Shown here: positions 19,319 to 29,131 of the stretch, one piece after another | How positions within the stretch are numbered: position 1 is the stretch's first letter | Layout: each line of letters starts with the position of its first letter | Assembly (NCBI GenBank): GCA_902631395.1 | Contig: CACOYM010000005.1 | Coordinates: forward strand, 62,001-126,000 | Source: Halieaceae bacterium | GTDB taxonomy: Bacteria; Pseudomonadota; Gammaproteobacteria; Pseudomonadales; Halieaceae | Direction of reading: 5' to 3' | Length of the DNA stretch: 64,000 bases | Notes under the pieces: model-generated | What the model was told of the DNA's origin: nothing | Database searches by the model: none | What the model saw: only the letters and a program-made list of their open reading frames with translations | Translations under genes and position numbers: made by a program

Positions 19319-20629
19319 TTACTGAAGAGTCGCGCCCTCATCCCGCTCATCGTCAAAATCCGTGAGTCCGAGTATGGCCGCCATTCGGGAAACGTCACGC
19401 TTACCACCTTCTTTGGCCAACTGTCGCAGGCCTGCGGTGGGCGCATGAATCAATTTATTCGTGAGATCCCTAGCCAACCTGCTAAGAACCTCCTCAGGGA
19501 GAGCACCTTTCTCAAGCATCCTGAGGGCTTTCTCGAGCTCAGCTTGCTGTAATGCCAGCGCTGAGTCACGATAGGTTTTTACGACGTCAGCTGATTGTCG
19601 CTCCAAAAGACCATCTTTTAAGACAGCAATACCGGAATCAATAATTTCATCAGCTTTGCTAGCCTCCGATGCACGCAGGCGGAGATTCTCCTCTATGACT
19701 CCTCGCATATCGTCAACGGTGTAGAGATAAATATCGGGCATTTCCGAGACCTGTGGTTCGATGTCTCTCGGCACGGCCAAGTCGATCATCAAGACAGGCC
19801 TCCAGCGACGAGCCTTGACTGCCTCTTCTACGGCACCCTTGCCCAGAATCGGTAACTGACTGCCCGTCGAACTGATCACGATATCGGCATCAGGAAGCCG
19901 CTCGGTTACGTCTGCTAATAAGATCGCTTCTGCGTCAAACTGTGAGGCAAGCTGCTCCGCACGTTCGAGCGTGCGGTTTGCGATGATGAGCTTGCCTAGC
20001 CCGGCATCACGCAAGTGCCTCGCCACGAGCTCAACGGTCTCACCGGCTCCCAGCAACAACGCGGTGCTTTGCTCCATATCGCGGAAAATCTGCCGTGCCA
20101 GATCTACGGCCGCATAGGCCACTGATACTGGGTTCTCACCAATTGCCGTATCAGTGCGAACCTTCTTAGCAATTCTGAAGGCCTCTGGAAAGATTAAGTT
20201 CAGATGAAAACCCACTGCACCTGCTTTCTGCGCCACAGCAAAAGCCGACTTCATTTGCCCAAAAATTTGCGGCTCGCCCAGCACCATAGAATTCAGCCCC
20301 GCCGCAACGCGAACCAGATGAGATGCGGCAGCAATGCTATGGGTCCGGTAAATCGAAGGCAAAAGCTGATTCACATCGATATCGTGATGCTCGGCCAGCC
20401 AATGCGACAACTGATCGCTAGCGGCTACCCCATCGGCATCCTCGGGTAAAACGCCATAAAGCTCGGTACGATTGCAAGTCGACAGGATGACGGCTTCGCT
20501 TACCTGCGTATCCCGGATCAGCGCACTGAGGGATTCTGGCACCTTTTCCGGAGCAAAAGCGATTTGCTCGCGAAGCTCCACCGATGCGGAGTCGTGGTTC
20601 ACGCCAACAACTACCAACTTGCCTAACAT
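19319..20629 (-). CDS. hemA: Glutamyl-tRNA reductase HemA
   Basis: First committed enzyme of C5-pathway tetrapyrrole synthesis, reducing Glu-tRNA to glutamate-1-semialdehyde with NADPH. The catalytic Cys is in ILSTCNRTELYG, the NADPH-binding loop is LLGAGETVELVARHL, and the helical dimerisation domain follows. I start at ATG 20629 (LGKLVVVGVNHDSA), which matches the family; a TTG eight codons upstream is also open. 436 residues. It is divergent from the TPR lipoprotein-lolB-ispE run, with which it shares a roughly 100-base promoter region. Confidence 0.96.
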   Translation of the reverse strand: MLGKLVVVGVNHDSASVELREQIAFAPEKVPESLSALIRDTQVSEAVILSTCNRTELYGVLPEDADGVAASDQLSHWLAEHHDIDVNQLLPSIYRTHSIAAASHLVRVAAGLNSMVLGEPQIFGQMKSAFAVAQKAGAVGFHLNLIFPEAFRIAKKVRTDTAIGENPVSVAYAAVDLARQIFRDMEQSTALLLGAGETVELVARHLRDAGLGKLIIANRTLERAEQLASQFDAEAILLADVTERLPDADIVISSTGSQLPILGKGAVEEAVKARRWRPVLMIDLAVPRDIEPQVSEMPDIYLYTVDDMRGVIEENLRLRASEASKADEIIDSGIAVLKDGLLERQSADVVKTYRDSALALQQAELEKALRMLEKGALPEEVLSRLARDLTNKLIHAPTAGLRQLAKEGGKRDVSRMAAILGLTDFDDERDEGATLQ

Positions 20630-20736
20630 GGTTTGGGTTGAATCCCTCGCCAATCATCACAAGTTGCTATCATAGCACTTACAGCCATCGAACTCGCTGC
20701 CATGCAAAAGGGCGCAGAGGGAAGAGCAGCGCATAT

Positions 20737-22461
20737 ATGAATGCACAGAAACTCCTTGTTGCTCTGTTCGCCTTAATTATGGGCGGTTGCGTGACCGTGC
20801 CATCGGACAGAAGCAGCACAAGCATGGAAAGCCCGCCGCCGGCCGCGGATCAGATCGTGTCAGTCGAGCCGCGGGAGAGGCCTATTCCCCCTGAAAGCTT
20901 GATGCCGCTGCTAGAGGCCGAATTTGCGCTTCGGTACCACAAATACGAGCGAGGGCTAAAAATCTTGGCCGATCAGTCAGCCTCCTTGACGGATCCGGCG
21001 GTCACGCGGCGAGCGTTGAGACTCGCCGAGTTTTTAAAAGACGCAGAGCAGGCGGCAGCACTGTCGGTACGTCTGGTTGAATTGGCGCCTGCCGACGGGG
21101 CCGCGGCTGCGGCTGCATCCGGCTGGCTCACTCGCACTGGGCAGCCGGTAGCAGCACTTCAATACATTAAACTCGCCTATGAGCTCGACCAGCCTGTCAA
21201 TGTGGCGGCCGTTCTGGGCAACTATAAAAAGCTGGACAAAGCATCACGGGCCGCGATAGCGGACGCGATAGTAGCAATCGCAGAAAATTGGCCTGAGGAT
21301 AATGAAGCGGCGATTGCTGCTAGTCTGCTCGCGAGATTGAACGGTGAACTAGAGCTAGCTGCTCGGCTCATTGAACCTTTATTAAATCGCATGCTCGACG
21401 ATACCCGTGCGATTCTGCTTTGGACTCAGATAATGCTGGACACGGGAGACGATGATCCACTCCGACGTCTCGCTGAGACCGTCAAAGATTATCCCGATAA
21501 TCAGGAACTGCGGCTGCAATATGCGCGTCTCCTCGGCTCCGAAAGAGACTACCCCGGCGCGCGGACCCAGTTCGAGATCTTGCTCGAAAAAGACCCAAAC
21601 AACACTGAACTACTTATAACCGCGGCCTTATTGGACTTTGAACTTGGACGTTATGACGCCGCGCTGGAGAGGTTTCGGCGACTCATTTCACTGGGCGAGG
21701 ACCTCGACGAGGCGAATTACTATGTTGGGCGGATTGAAGCCCTGCGCGACCGATATCCGGAAGCGATCAAAGCATTTTCTGCGGTGGGGCCTTCTCGTGA
21801 ATTCCGCGATGCCAAGGCACGAGCAGCACAGCTGCTGGCTGATACTGCATTTGCCAGCGATATCAGGGAATTTTTCAGTGCGCAGCGTCAGGACTATCCA
21901 GGCAATGCTGAACAACTATTCCTGCTGGAAGCCAACGCACTCCGCGACTGGACAGGGGAGTCGCTCAAGGCCTACGACCGCGGTTTGACGGCGTTTCCGA
22001 GGTCCTTTTCACTGCTGTATGGCCGTGCAATGACGCACGAGGCAGAGGGACAGCTTGGCGCAATGGAAGAGGACCTGCGCAGTATTCTTGCGCAGGACCC
22101 TGACCATGCGGCCACATTGAATGCCTTAGGCTACACACTGACCAACCATACACGGCGCTATGAGGAAGCGGCGGATCTGATTGAGCGGGCGCTTGCACTG
22201 TCTCCAGGCGATCCAGCCATCCTCGATAGCTTAGGATGGGTATATTACAAACTCGGCGAATTAGCTCAATCCGAGGCATTACTGCGGCAGGCGCACCGGT
22301 CCTTCCCAGACCCAGAAGTTTCGGCTCACCTCGGAGAGGTGCTTTGGATACAGGGAAAGCAAGTTGAAGCTAGAGACATTTGGCGGGACGGCCTGAGCAA
22401 AGCGCCCGATCACAGCATCATCCTCGAGGCCGTCGAACGCTTGGGCGCCGACTTACCGTGA
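20737..22461 (+). CDS. TPR-repeat lipoprotein of the hemA-lolB region
   Basis: A 574-residue protein with a lipoprotein signal (helix QKLLVALFALIMGGC, lipid Cys at residue 18) followed by many tetratricopeptide repeats, clearest in the C-terminal half (DHAATLNALGYTLTNHTRRYEEA and following). The same gene type stands between hemA and lolB in Pseudomonas. It is predicted to sit in the periplasm, anchored to a membrane, as a protein-binding scaffold; no enzyme motif is seen. ATG at 20737 has GAGGGAAG upstream. The frame is open further 5' but that part overlaps hemA and lacks a signal peptide. It overlaps lolB by 4 bases. Confidence 0.85.
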   Translation: MNAQKLLVALFALIMGGCVTVPSDRSSTSMESPPPAADQIVSVEPRERPIPPESLMPLLEAEFALRYHKYERGLKILADQSASLTDPAVTRRALRLAEFLKDAEQAAALSVRLVELAPADGAAAAAASGWLTRTGQPVAALQYIKLAYELDQPVNVAAVLGNYKKLDKASRAAIADAIVAIAENWPEDNEAAIAASLLARLNGELELAARLIEPLLNRMLDDTRAILLWTQIMLDTGDDDPLRRLAETVKDYPDNQELRLQYARLLGSERDYPGARTQFEILLEKDPNNTELLITAALLDFELGRYDAALERFRRLISLGEDLDEANYYVGRIEALRDRYPEAIKAFSAVGPSREFRDAKARAAQLLADTAFASDIREFFSAQRQDYPGNAEQLFLLEANALRDWTGESLKAYDRGLTAFPRSFSLLYGRAMTHEAEGQLGAMEEDLRSILAQDPDHAATLNALGYTLTNHTRRYEEAADLIERALALSPGDPAILDSLGWVYYKLGELAQSEALLRQAHRSFPDPEVSAHLGEVLWIQGKQVEARDIWRDGLSKAPDHSIILEAVERLGADLP

Positions 22462-23045
22462 GACATTCTGTCCCAGGCGACCCACTTCGACTGCATAGTG
22501 AGGTCTCTCGTAGCGGGACTCGGCTTGGGCCGATCGCATTGATTGCGGTGCTAACTGCCGGATGCACCTATTTCGAACAAGAGCGCGCAGGAGTGCTCCT
22601 CCGCGCGCCCGCTAGCCTTTACTCTTGGGAAGCACGAGGCAAAGTAGCGGTCACAGCCGACACAAGCACGGAGACGGCGAACTTTACATGGCAGCGACAA
22701 AACCCGCATGCAGATATCGTGACATTTTCAGGCCCTCTTGCAATGAAACAGACGACCTTAGAGCGCCAGGGCAACAAACTTTTGCGTAAGGTGGGCGACT
22801 CTCTACGACGCGTTGATTTGGACGCAAGTACTGACCCAATTTCCACAGCGCTCACGATGCTGCCGCCGGAGGCCATTGGCAACTGGTTGTTAGGGTATAC
22901 GTCGGATCGCACTGAATGGCGAGTTGAAGTCTCAGAATGGCACAACTCAGCGCCTTGGCAAGCACCGAAACGGGTTACAATTCGCGGCATAGACATGGAG
23001 ATTAGGGTCATCATTTCGCGATGGGCGTTCGAACCAATCCCGTGA
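22458..23045 (+). CDS. lolB: Outer membrane lipoprotein receptor LolB
   Basis: A 195-residue lipoprotein with signal segment IALIAVLTAGC (lipid Cys about residue 36) and the LolB core WEARGKVAVTA, FTWQRQNPHADI, LGPLA-type loop (FSGPLAMKQTTLE) and WLLGY. LolB takes lipoproteins from LolA and inserts them in the outer membrane. I chose GTG 22458 because it overlaps the upstream stop as GTGA and gives a normal signal length; a longer frame from 22380 is inside the TPR gene. The next gene ispE begins before it ends, as in most gammaproteobacteria. Confidence 0.93.
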   Translation: MRHSVPGDPLRLHSEVSRSGTRLGPIALIAVLTAGCTYFEQERAGVLLRAPASLYSWEARGKVAVTADTSTETANFTWQRQNPHADIVTFSGPLAMKQTTLERQGNKLLRKVGDSLRRVDLDASTDPISTALTMLPPEAIGNWLLGYTSDRTEWRVEVSEWHNSAPWQAPKRVTIRGIDMEIRVIISRWAFEPIP

Positions 23046-23872
23046 AGACTCTCCGCGCACTCTCCCCCGCCAAACTCAATTTATTTTTGCATGTTACAGG
23101 CAGACGCCCGGATGGCTATCACTTGCTGCAAACGGTGTTTCAGTTGCTCAGTTGGGGTGATGATATGCGCTTTGAATGGCGGGATACCCCCGGCGTATCT
23201 CTATCGGGCGATACCGGTGACATTGCACCTGCGGACAACCTGATTCTGAGAGCAGCCAAGCTGATCAGCCCATTGGATCAGGGGGCACACATTTACGTCC
23301 GCAAACGCATACCTCGGGGTGGTGGACTCGGCGGCGGCAGTTCAAACGCTGCGACGACACTAGTTGCACTAAACCAGCTCTGGAAATTGGAATTAGATCG
23401 GGATGAATTGATCCGCATCGGCACGAGCATGGGGGCAGATGTCCCGGTCTTTATCAAGGGCCGAAGCGCTTGGGCCGAGGGCATTGGTGAGAAGCTAACA
23501 CCCATCTCACTTCCGAAGCGGTGGTACGTCGTTGCCCAGCCCGATTGCTTCGTAAGTACTGCTGAAATCTTCGCGGATCCTGAATTGACACTTCAGACCC
23601 CGCCGATTACAGTGCAGGCCTTTTTTTCAGGGGCCGGGCGCAACGATTTGCAGCCCGTCGTGGTTCGTCGATATCCAGAAGTCCAGCGCGCTGTGGAATG
23701 GCTTAGAGAGCGGTCGTTAAACGCAAGAATGACTGGTAGCGGTGCTTGTGTTTTTGCGTCGGTGGAGAGCGAGCAGGAGGCCTACATCATCGCGGAACAG
23801 GCCCCAACAGGGTTGACAGTCGTTGTTGCGGAGGGGCTGGACAAACTTCCTGAGATTCAGGAAGTCACCTGA
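23021..23872 (+). CDS. ispE: 4-diphosphocytidyl-2-C-methyl-D-erythritol kinase IspE
   Basis: GHMP kinase of the MEP isoprenoid pathway. Motif 1 is SPAKLNLFLHVTGRRPDGYH, the ATP-binding loop is PRGGGLGGGSSNAATT, and motif 3 is ARMTGSGACVFAS. 283 residues from ATG 23021. A second candidate start, GTG 23042, overlaps the lolB stop as GTGA and would drop seven non-conserved residues; either is plausible. tRNA-Gln follows the stop by only 11 bases, so transcripts may run from lolB-ispE through the tRNA to prs. Confidence 0.96.
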   Translation: MGVRTNPVKTLRALSPAKLNLFLHVTGRRPDGYHLLQTVFQLLSWGDDMRFEWRDTPGVSLSGDTGDIAPADNLILRAAKLISPLDQGAHIYVRKRIPRGGGLGGGSSNAATTLVALNQLWKLELDRDELIRIGTSMGADVPVFIKGRSAWAEGIGEKLTPISLPKRWYVVAQPDCFVSTAEIFADPELTLQTPPITVQAFFSGAGRNDLQPVVVRRYPEVQRAVEWLRERSLNARMTGSGACVFASVESEQEAYIIAEQAPTGLTVVVAEGLDKLPEIQEVT

Positions 23873-23883
23873 ATAAGTTTGAT

Positions 23884-23958
23884 TGGGGCGTCGCCAAGTG
23901 GCAAGGCAGCGGGTTTTGATCCCGCCATTCGGAGGTTCGAATCCTCCCGCCCCAGCCA
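23884..23958 (+). tRNA. tRNA-Gln (anticodon TTG)
   Basis: A complete 75-base cloverleaf including encoded CCA. The acceptor TGGGGCG pairs with CGCCCCA, the anticodon arm GCGGG/CCCGC encloses TTTTGAT with anticodon TTG, and the T arm has GGTTCGAATC. The U1-A72 acceptor pair is typical of bacterial tRNA-Gln. It is inserted between ispE and prs, the same place as in Pseudomonas. No separate promoter is visible in the 11-base gap, so it is probably processed from a longer transcript. Confidence 0.97.
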
Positions 23959-23983
23959 TTTTTTTGCGGTTTGAGGTAAAGCA

Positions 23984-24937
23984 ATGTCATCTAAAATGAT
24001 GGTCTTTACGGGCAATGCCAACCCTGCACTCGCGCGTAAGGTGGCCGATCGCCTTTATCTGGGAATGGGCAGTGCCGCGGTCAGTAAATTCTCAGACGGC
24101 GAAATCAACGTCGAGTTGGGTGAGAACGTGCGCGGAAAGGACGTGTTCGTCATCCAGAGCACCTGTCACCCTACTAATGACAACATCATCGAGCTGTTAC
24201 TGATGATCGATGCATTGCGGCGCGCCTCGGCAGGCCGTATCACCGCAGTCGTGCCCTACTTCGGCTACGCGAGGCAGGATCGTCGCGTGCGATCTGCCCG
24301 GGTACCGATATCGGCCAAAGTGGTTGCAGACACGATGGTCGCGGTGGGCGTTGACCGCGTTTTGACCTGTGATCTGCATGCCGAGCAGATACAAGGCTTC
24401 TTCACTGTGCCCGTAGACAATGTGTACGCTTCACCTATTCTCAATGCCGATATTGTGAAAACCAGCTATCAAAACTTGATTGTGGTCTCGCCAGACATTG
24501 GCGGCGTGGTGAGAGCTCGCGCGATCGCAAAGCAGTTAGACGACGCCGACCTGGCGATCATCGACAAACGTCGCCCACGCGCAAACGAGGCAGAAGTTAT
24601 GAACCTGATTGGTGATGTCGAAGGACGAACTGCCATTCTGGTAGACGATATGGTCGATACCGCCGGCACGCTCTGCACTGCCGCGAACGCGCTGAAGGAA
24701 CGAGGAGCGTTGAAAGTCGTCGCTTACTGCACCCACGCCGTGCTGTCCGGCGGGGCGCTGGACAATATCAGGAGCTCCCAGTTGGACGAGGTGGTGGTGA
24801 CCGATACGATCCCGCTGTCCGAGGACGCGCAGGGCATTGGCAAAATTCGCCAACTAACCATCGCCGATCTGCTCGCTGAGTCCATCAGACGAGTGAGTAA
24901 CGAAGAATCCATTAGTGCGCTGTTTGATCTGTCGTAA
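23984..24937 (+). CDS. prs: Ribose-phosphate pyrophosphokinase (PRPP synthetase)
   Basis: A 317-residue class I PRPP synthase that makes 5-phosphoribosyl-1-diphosphate from ribose-5-phosphate and ATP for nucleotide, His, Trp and NAD synthesis. Visible motifs are [11 protein letters not shown], the flexible loop [16 protein letters not shown], the metal-binding [11 protein letters not shown] and the PRPP loop [13 protein letters not shown] start preceded by GAGGTAAAG. It lies 25 bases after tRNA-Gln and upstream of rplY. Confidence 0.98.
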   Translation: MSSKMMVFTGNANPALARKVADRLYLGMGSAAVSKFSDGEINVELGENVRGKDVFVIQSTCHPTNDNIIELLLMIDALRRASAGRITAVVPYFGYARQDRRVRSARVPISAKVVADTMVAVGVDRVLTCDLHAEQIQGFFTVPVDNVYASPILNADIVKTSYQNLIVVSPDIGGVVRARAIAKQLDDADLAIIDKRRPRANEAEVMNLIGDVEGRTAILVDDMVDTAGTLCTAANALKERGALKVVAYCTHAVLSGGALDNIRSSQLDEVVVTDTIPLSEDAQGIGKIRQLTIADLLAESIRRVSNEESISALFDLS

Positions 24938-24954
24938 GCAGCGTTTTACCCACA

Positions 24955-24985
24955 CACCACCGCGTCGGTCGCAGGCAAGGTGGTG
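24955..24985 (+). promoter_or_regulatory. hairpin in the prs-rplY spacer
   Basis: CACCACC (24955-24961) and GGTGGTG (24979-24985) form a perfect 7-base inverted repeat with a 17-base loop, just after the prs stop and 19 bases before the rplY start. There is no T-run, so it is not a standard terminator. It could be an RNA processing or leader element for L25; that is inference. Confidence 0.3.
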
Positions 24986-25004
24986 CTAACAAAGGAGCCA
25001 GACC

Positions 25005-25694
25005 ATGTCTGAAGCTTTTATTGTAGTTGCTGAGGCGCGAGCCGACGAGGGGAAAGGTGCGAGCCGCCGCCTGCGTCGTCTGGAAGGCAAAATGCCTGCA
25101 GTCATTTACGGGGGCGAGAGGCCTGCCCAAAGCCTGACGCTAATCCGCAAGGACTTCGAGCACATTCTCGAAAACGAAGCATGCTATAGCTCGATTATCG
25201 AGGTACATGTGGCAGGCGAGTCGCATAACGCCATTATTAAAGACATCCAACGTCACCCTGCAAAGGGTTTCCCCATGCACGCTGATTTCCTGAGAATCCG
25301 TATGGACCAGGCGATAAAAGTGAACGTCCCGCTGCACTTCGTCAACGAAGAGCGATGTGCGGGCGTCAAACTCGGCGGTGGCATGATTCAAAAACAAGCT
25401 ACCGATATCGAAGTGCAGTGTTTGCCGAAGGATCTACCTGAGTATCTCGAAGTCGATATGCTCGAGGTCGAGCTCGGCGACATTGTTCACCTATCTGATA
25501 TCGCCCTCCCTGATGGCGTCACCTCCACAGCGCTCGAATTGGGCGAAGATCACGATCTTGCAGTCGCTTCAGTAATAGCACCTCGCGGCACCAAGGAGGC
25601 AGATGGCGAAGCTGCGCAAGCAGAAGGCGACGAGGCTGGCAGTGAAAGTGAAGGCGGTGCTGGCGCACCCGCTACAGATGGCGGCGAGGATTGA
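25005..25694 (+). CDS. rplY: 50S ribosomal protein L25 (CTC/TL5 type)
   Basis: This 229-residue protein is the long, two-domain form of L25. Residues 1-90 are the 5S rRNA-binding beta-barrel (GASRRLRRLEGKMPAVIYGG, IIKDIQRHPAKG), and residues 95-190 are the TL5 C-terminal domain. The last 35 residues are Ala/Glu/Gly-rich and disordered. A strong Shine-Dalgarno AAAGGAG precedes ATG 25005. It stands between prs and pth, as in Pseudomonas, where the long form is also found. Confidence 0.96.
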   Translation: MSEAFIVVAEARADEGKGASRRLRRLEGKMPAVIYGGERPAQSLTLIRKDFEHILENEACYSSIIEVHVAGESHNAIIKDIQRHPAKGFPMHADFLRIRMDQAIKVNVPLHFVNEERCAGVKLGGGMIQKQATDIEVQCLPKDLPEYLEVDMLEVELGDIVHLSDIALPDGVTSTALELGEDHDLAVASVIAPRGTKEADGEAAQAEGDEAGSESEGGAGAPATDGGED

Positions 25695-25701
25695 TTAGAC
25701 C

Positions 25702-26301
25702 TTGTCTGCCATCCGACTTATTGTCGGGCTCGGCAACCCCGGCACACGATACGAGGGCACTCGGCATAACGCCGGTGCTTTTTTTGTCCGCCGCCTGGCC
25801 AAGCAATTTGATTTGCCTCTGACGGCTGATAGAAATGCGCTGGGTGAATCGGCGCGAGGCCTGATCGCCGGACACGACTTACGTCTTCTGATACCCGAGA
25901 CGTTCATGAATGAAAGTGGACGGTCGGTAGCGGCCATGTGTCACTATTACCGCATCGACCCCGAGGTGATTCTGATCGCACATGACGAGTTGGATATCCC
26001 TGCGGGCCAATCACGCTTTAAATACGACGGCGGTCACGGGGGTCACAACGGCCTAAGAGATATCATTCCCGCAATGGGGGGGCGTCGTGACTTCTGGCGG
26101 CTACGCATAGGCATCGGTCACCCCGGCGCAGCAAAAAAAGTATCTGGCTGGGTACTCAGTAAAGCCTCACCAGCGGATCAAGCCTCTATCGAGGCAAGCA
26201 CTAGAGCCGCCATTAGCGCCCTGCCGCTTTTGTTTGAGGGTGAGGACATCAAAGCCATGACAGCGCTGCACAGCGAAAGCTTCACCGCCAAGCCAGCTTA
26301 A
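25702..26301 (+). CDS. pth: Peptidyl-tRNA hydrolase
   Basis: A 199-residue bacterial Pth that frees peptides from prematurely dropped peptidyl-tRNA. The N-terminus [22 protein letters not shown] has the catalytic His in [15 protein letters not shown] and [10 protein letters not shown] carry the substrate-binding Asn and Asp; [12 protein letters not shown] is intact. The only usable start is TTG at 25702, 7 bases after the rplY stop. Confidence 0.97.
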   Translation: MSAIRLIVGLGNPGTRYEGTRHNAGAFFVRRLAKQFDLPLTADRNALGESARGLIAGHDLRLLIPETFMNESGRSVAAMCHYYRIDPEVILIAHDELDIPAGQSRFKYDGGHGGHNGLRDIIPAMGGRRDFWRLRIGIGHPGAAKKVSGWVLSKASPADQASIEASTRAAISALPLLFEGEDIKAMTALHSESFTAKPA

Positions 26302-26315
26302 GAGGATTAATAAGC

Positions 26316-27410
26316 ATGGGAATTAAATGTGGCATCGTCGGTCTACCCAATGTCGGTAAATCCACGCTTTTCAATGCTCTGACTCAAGCGGGTATCGCTG
26401 TGGAGAACTTTCCGTTCTGCACGATTGAACCCAATACCGGTGTGGTGCCTATCCCCGACCCGCGACAGAATCAGATTGCCGATTTGGTCAACCCTGCGCG
26501 TAACATTCCTGCCAACATGGAATTCGTGGATATCGCCGGATTGGTGGCGGGCGCATCGAAAGGAGAAGGTCTCGGCAACCAGTTTTTGGCCAATATCCGT
26601 GAGACAGACGCCATCGCGCACGTTGTGCGTTGCTTCGAGGACCCCAACGTGATTCACGTTGCCAACAAAATCGACCCACTTGCGGATATCGCGACGATCA
26701 ACATCGAGCTCGCTCTCGCGGATCTGGAATCCTGTGAGAAACAGCTTACCAAGGTAGTCCGCATGGCAAAGAGCGGCGAAAAAGAAGCTGTCGCGCTCAA
26801 GGCGCTTCTCGAAGAGAAGCTTTTACCAAAGTTAAATGAAGCACAACCAGTACGTGCATTAATGCTCGATGACAATGAACGTTTGCGGATGAAAAGCCTG
26901 AACCTGCTTACTACCAAGCCCACGATGTACATTGCGAACGTGGCTGAGGACGGATTTGAAAATAACCCCCATCTGGAGGCCGTTAGAGCTCATGCCGCTG
27001 CCGAAAACGCCGTCGTCGTCGTGGTCTGCAACAAGCTCGAGTCCGAGATTATTGAGCTCGACGAGGAAGAAAAAATCGACTTCCTTGCCGAAATGGGCAT
27101 GGAGGAGCCGGGTCTAAACCGAGTCATCCGCGCGGGATACGACTTACTGAATCTGCAAACCTATTTTACAGCAGGACCCAAAGAGGTGCGCGCCTGGACG
27201 GTCCGAGTCGGCGCCACCGCTCCGGAGGCAGCCGCCACCATTCACACCGACTTCCAAAAGGGCTTTATTCGTGCCGAGGTGATTGGCTACGAGGATTACA
27301 TTACCCATAGCGGTGAGCAAGGCGCCAAAGACGCGGGGCGATGGCGACTCGAGGGAAAGGAGTACATTGTGGACGATGGTGACGTAATCCACTTCCGCTT
27401 TAACGTCTGA
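26316..27410 (+). CDS. ychF: Redox-regulated ATPase YchF (OLA1 family)
   Basis: A 364-residue Obg-family P-loop protein: G1 [10 protein letters not shown]3 [17 protein letters not shown], helical insert, and C-terminal TGS domain from about residue 280. The G4 motif CNKLE lacks the usual NKxD; YchF proteins prefer ATP to GTP. It interacts with ribosomes and affects stress responses. ATG after AGAGGA. The pth-ychF pair is conserved. It ends 3 bases from the convergent carboxyltransferase gene, with no terminator between. Confidence 0.97.
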   Translation: MGIKCGIVGLPNVGKSTLFNALTQAGIAVENFPFCTIEPNTGVVPIPDPRQNQIADLVNPARNIPANMEFVDIAGLVAGASKGEGLGNQFLANIRETDAIAHVVRCFEDPNVIHVANKIDPLADIATINIELALADLESCEKQLTKVVRMAKSGEKEAVALKALLEEKLLPKLNEAQPVRALMLDDNERLRMKSLNLLTTKPTMYIANVAEDGFENNPHLEAVRAHAAAENAVVVVVCNKLESEIIELDEEEKIDFLAEMGMEEPGLNRVIRAGYDLLNLQTYFTAGPKEVRAWTVRVGATAPEAAATIHTDFQKGFIRAEVIGYEDYITHSGEQGAKDAGRWRLEGKEYIVDDGDVIHFRFNV

Positions 27411-27413
27411 TTA

Positions 27414-28943
27414 TTAGCCCGTGAGGGCGCGACTGATCACCCCACGCGTTTCACTCGGCTGGATGACAGCGTCAATCTCGAGATAGCTCGCGGCCTCTAC
27501 CGCGCGTCCTCTGTCGTACATCTCAGTTAGTAACTTATCGTATAAGGCCTGGCGGGCTTCCTCATCGGGCGCGGCAGCAAGCTCCTGCCGAAAGCCCAGG
27601 TGAACGGCTCCCTCCAAACCCATGGCACCAAACTCACCGTGTGGCCAACTGGCGGCATATCGGGGCACTCCAAAAGAACCCCCTGTCATTGCCATTGCGC
27701 CCAAGCCGTAAGCGCGCCGCAAAAAGATAGCGACAATCGGTTGAGAAAGCGCTGCACCCGCAATGAAAAGATCTGACATCAAGCGCGGTGCACCGGCAGC
27801 CTCACTGTCGGGACCTACCATAAACCCGGGCGTATCGATCAACGAGACCACGGGCAAACCCCAACGCTCTGCAAGCTGATATAACGCCGTAGCCTTGGTA
27901 GCAGATTCCCCATCAATAGCGCCGCCGAGGTGACGGCAGTCACTGGCGAGTACCGCAACGGCACGGCCTTCTACGCGCGCAAAACCCGTTACCACCGCAC
28001 GCCCCGCGTCGGGTCGTGTCTCGATGAAAGACTCTGCATCGAGGAGACGCCGGATAATCTTGCGCACATCGAACGCATAGCGCCGGTTAATCGGCATTAG
28101 CGCGTCCAGCTCTGACTGATCAGCTGCATGCCAATCCGTTGTAGAGCCTTGCACGCAGGCGAGCACACGTTTGGCAACCTCGGTTGCCTCGGCTTCGTCG
28201 GCGACGACGATATCTACTACTCCGTTTTCGCGGTGCACCGAGACCGGACCTATATCCTGCGGCTGCCATTTCCCAAGGCCACCTCCCTCGATCATCGCCG
28301 GCCCGGCCATACCGATACAGCTAGCCTCTGAGGCAATGCGGACATCCGCAGCACCAAAGAGCGCCGCATTACCGGCGAAGCAGTAGCCATGATTCACCGC
28401 AATCCGTGGGACCCGTCCGGCAAGCGCCGCCCATCGATGAAAGGTGGGCACGTTCAACCCCGCCATCGATACCAATACATCGGTATCACCTGGCCGACCG
28501 CCGCCCCCTTCGGTATACATTACGATAGGCAAGCTATCCCGCTCGGCTACCTCCAGAATCCGATCAATTTTGCGGTGATGGAAGTATCCCTGTGTGCCCG
28601 CTAGCACGGTGTAATCGTTGATGATCAGCGCGGTCTGACTTTGCTTGGCGTGAAAAATATCGCCGTTAACCGGGCCCACTGCCGTGATAACCGCGTCGGC
28701 TGCAGTATCAACATACAACGAGTCTCCCTCACGTCGCGTGCGCTGTGCCGCAACCGCTAGCTGGCCATACTCCGAGACCGCTGCCCCGTCAGTCAAATCA
28801 GCCAGGTTTTCGCGTGCAGTGCGACCTCCACGCGCGCGGCGCTTGGCCACAGCTTCCGCGCGCGCTTCATCTGTAGTTTTCGCAAGCCTGTCCGCCAACC
28901 AGGCATAAGAGTCGTTTTGCTCTTCAGTCATGGGTGGGCCCAT
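27414..28943 (-). CDS. Acyl-CoA carboxylase carboxyltransferase subunit (PccB/MmdA type)
   Basis: A 509-residue biotin-dependent carboxyltransferase with the two crotonase-fold halves: N half with VLAGTQGYFHHRKIDR and IVMYTEGGGGRPGD, C half with DTPGFMVGPDSEAAG and AYGLGAMAMTGG. These enzymes move CO2 from carboxybiotin to acetyl-, propionyl- or a similar acyl-CoA. No biotin carboxylase or biotin carrier gene is nearby, so the partner must lie elsewhere. ATG at 28943 or at 28931 (four residues later) could be the start; neither has a clear Shine-Dalgarno. It stands between ychF and tRNA-Met. The acyl-CoA used cannot be told from sequence. Confidence 0.82.
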   Translation of the reverse strand: MGPPMTEEQNDSYAWLADRLAKTTDEARAEAVAKRRARGGRTARENLADLTDGAAVSEYGQLAVAAQRTRREGDSLYVDTAADAVITAVGPVNGDIFHAKQSQTALIINDYTVLAGTQGYFHHRKIDRILEVAERDSLPIVMYTEGGGGRPGDTDVLVSMAGLNVPTFHRWAALAGRVPRIAVNHGYCFAGNAALFGAADVRIASEASCIGMAGPAMIEGGGLGKWQPQDIGPVSVHRENGVVDIVVADEAEATEVAKRVLACVQGSTTDWHAADQSELDALMPINRRYAFDVRKIIRRLLDAESFIETRPDAGRAVVTGFARVEGRAVAVLASDCRHLGGAIDGESATKATALYQLAERWGLPVVSLIDTPGFMVGPDSEAAGAPRLMSDLFIAGAALSQPIVAIFLRRAYGLGAMAMTGGSFGVPRYAASWPHGEFGAMGLEGAVHLGFRQELAAAPDEEARQALYDKLLTEMYDRGRAVEAASYLEIDAVIQPSETRGVISRALTG

Positions 28944-28999
28944 TTAGCTGGTGAGTGAACGGTTTTAATCAACGAGCACAAGGGGCAGTGCCCAGCTGG

Positions 29000-29028
29000 T
29001 TGACTTCAATCTCGGAGTTTTGCAGAAT
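29000..29028 (+). promoter_or_regulatory. sigma-70 promoter candidate for tRNA-Met
   Basis: TTGACT (29000-29005) and CAGAAT (29023-29028) are separated by 17 bases. The predicted start near 29035 lies about 20 bases before the tRNA. The -35 box is near consensus and the -10 box matches four of six positions. No other gene starts downstream on this strand, so the tRNA is the likely target. Confidence 0.5.
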
Positions 29029-29054
29029 CCCGCGCCTTAAACCTTCCCTTACGT

Positions 29055-29131
29055 GGCTACGTAGCTCAGCTGGTTAGAGCACAGCATTCATAATGCTGGG
29101 GTCGGTGGTTCAAGTCCACCCGTAGCTACCA
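29055..29131 (+). tRNA. tRNA-Met (anticodon CAT)
   Basis: A 77-base cloverleaf with encoded CCA. Acceptor GGCTACG pairs with CGTAGCT (one G-U at the end), the D arm has AGCTCAGCTGGTTAGAGC, the anticodon stem CAGCA/TGCTG encloses TTCATAA with anticodon CAT, and the T arm has GGTTCAAGTCC. It looks like elongator tRNA-Met, not the initiator, which needs an unpaired position 1-72 and GGG/CCC in the anticodon stem. An Ile2 tRNA with lysidine is less likely. It marks the left edge of the accessory block, and a decayed copy of its 3' half is found at 32741-32783. Confidence 0.95.
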
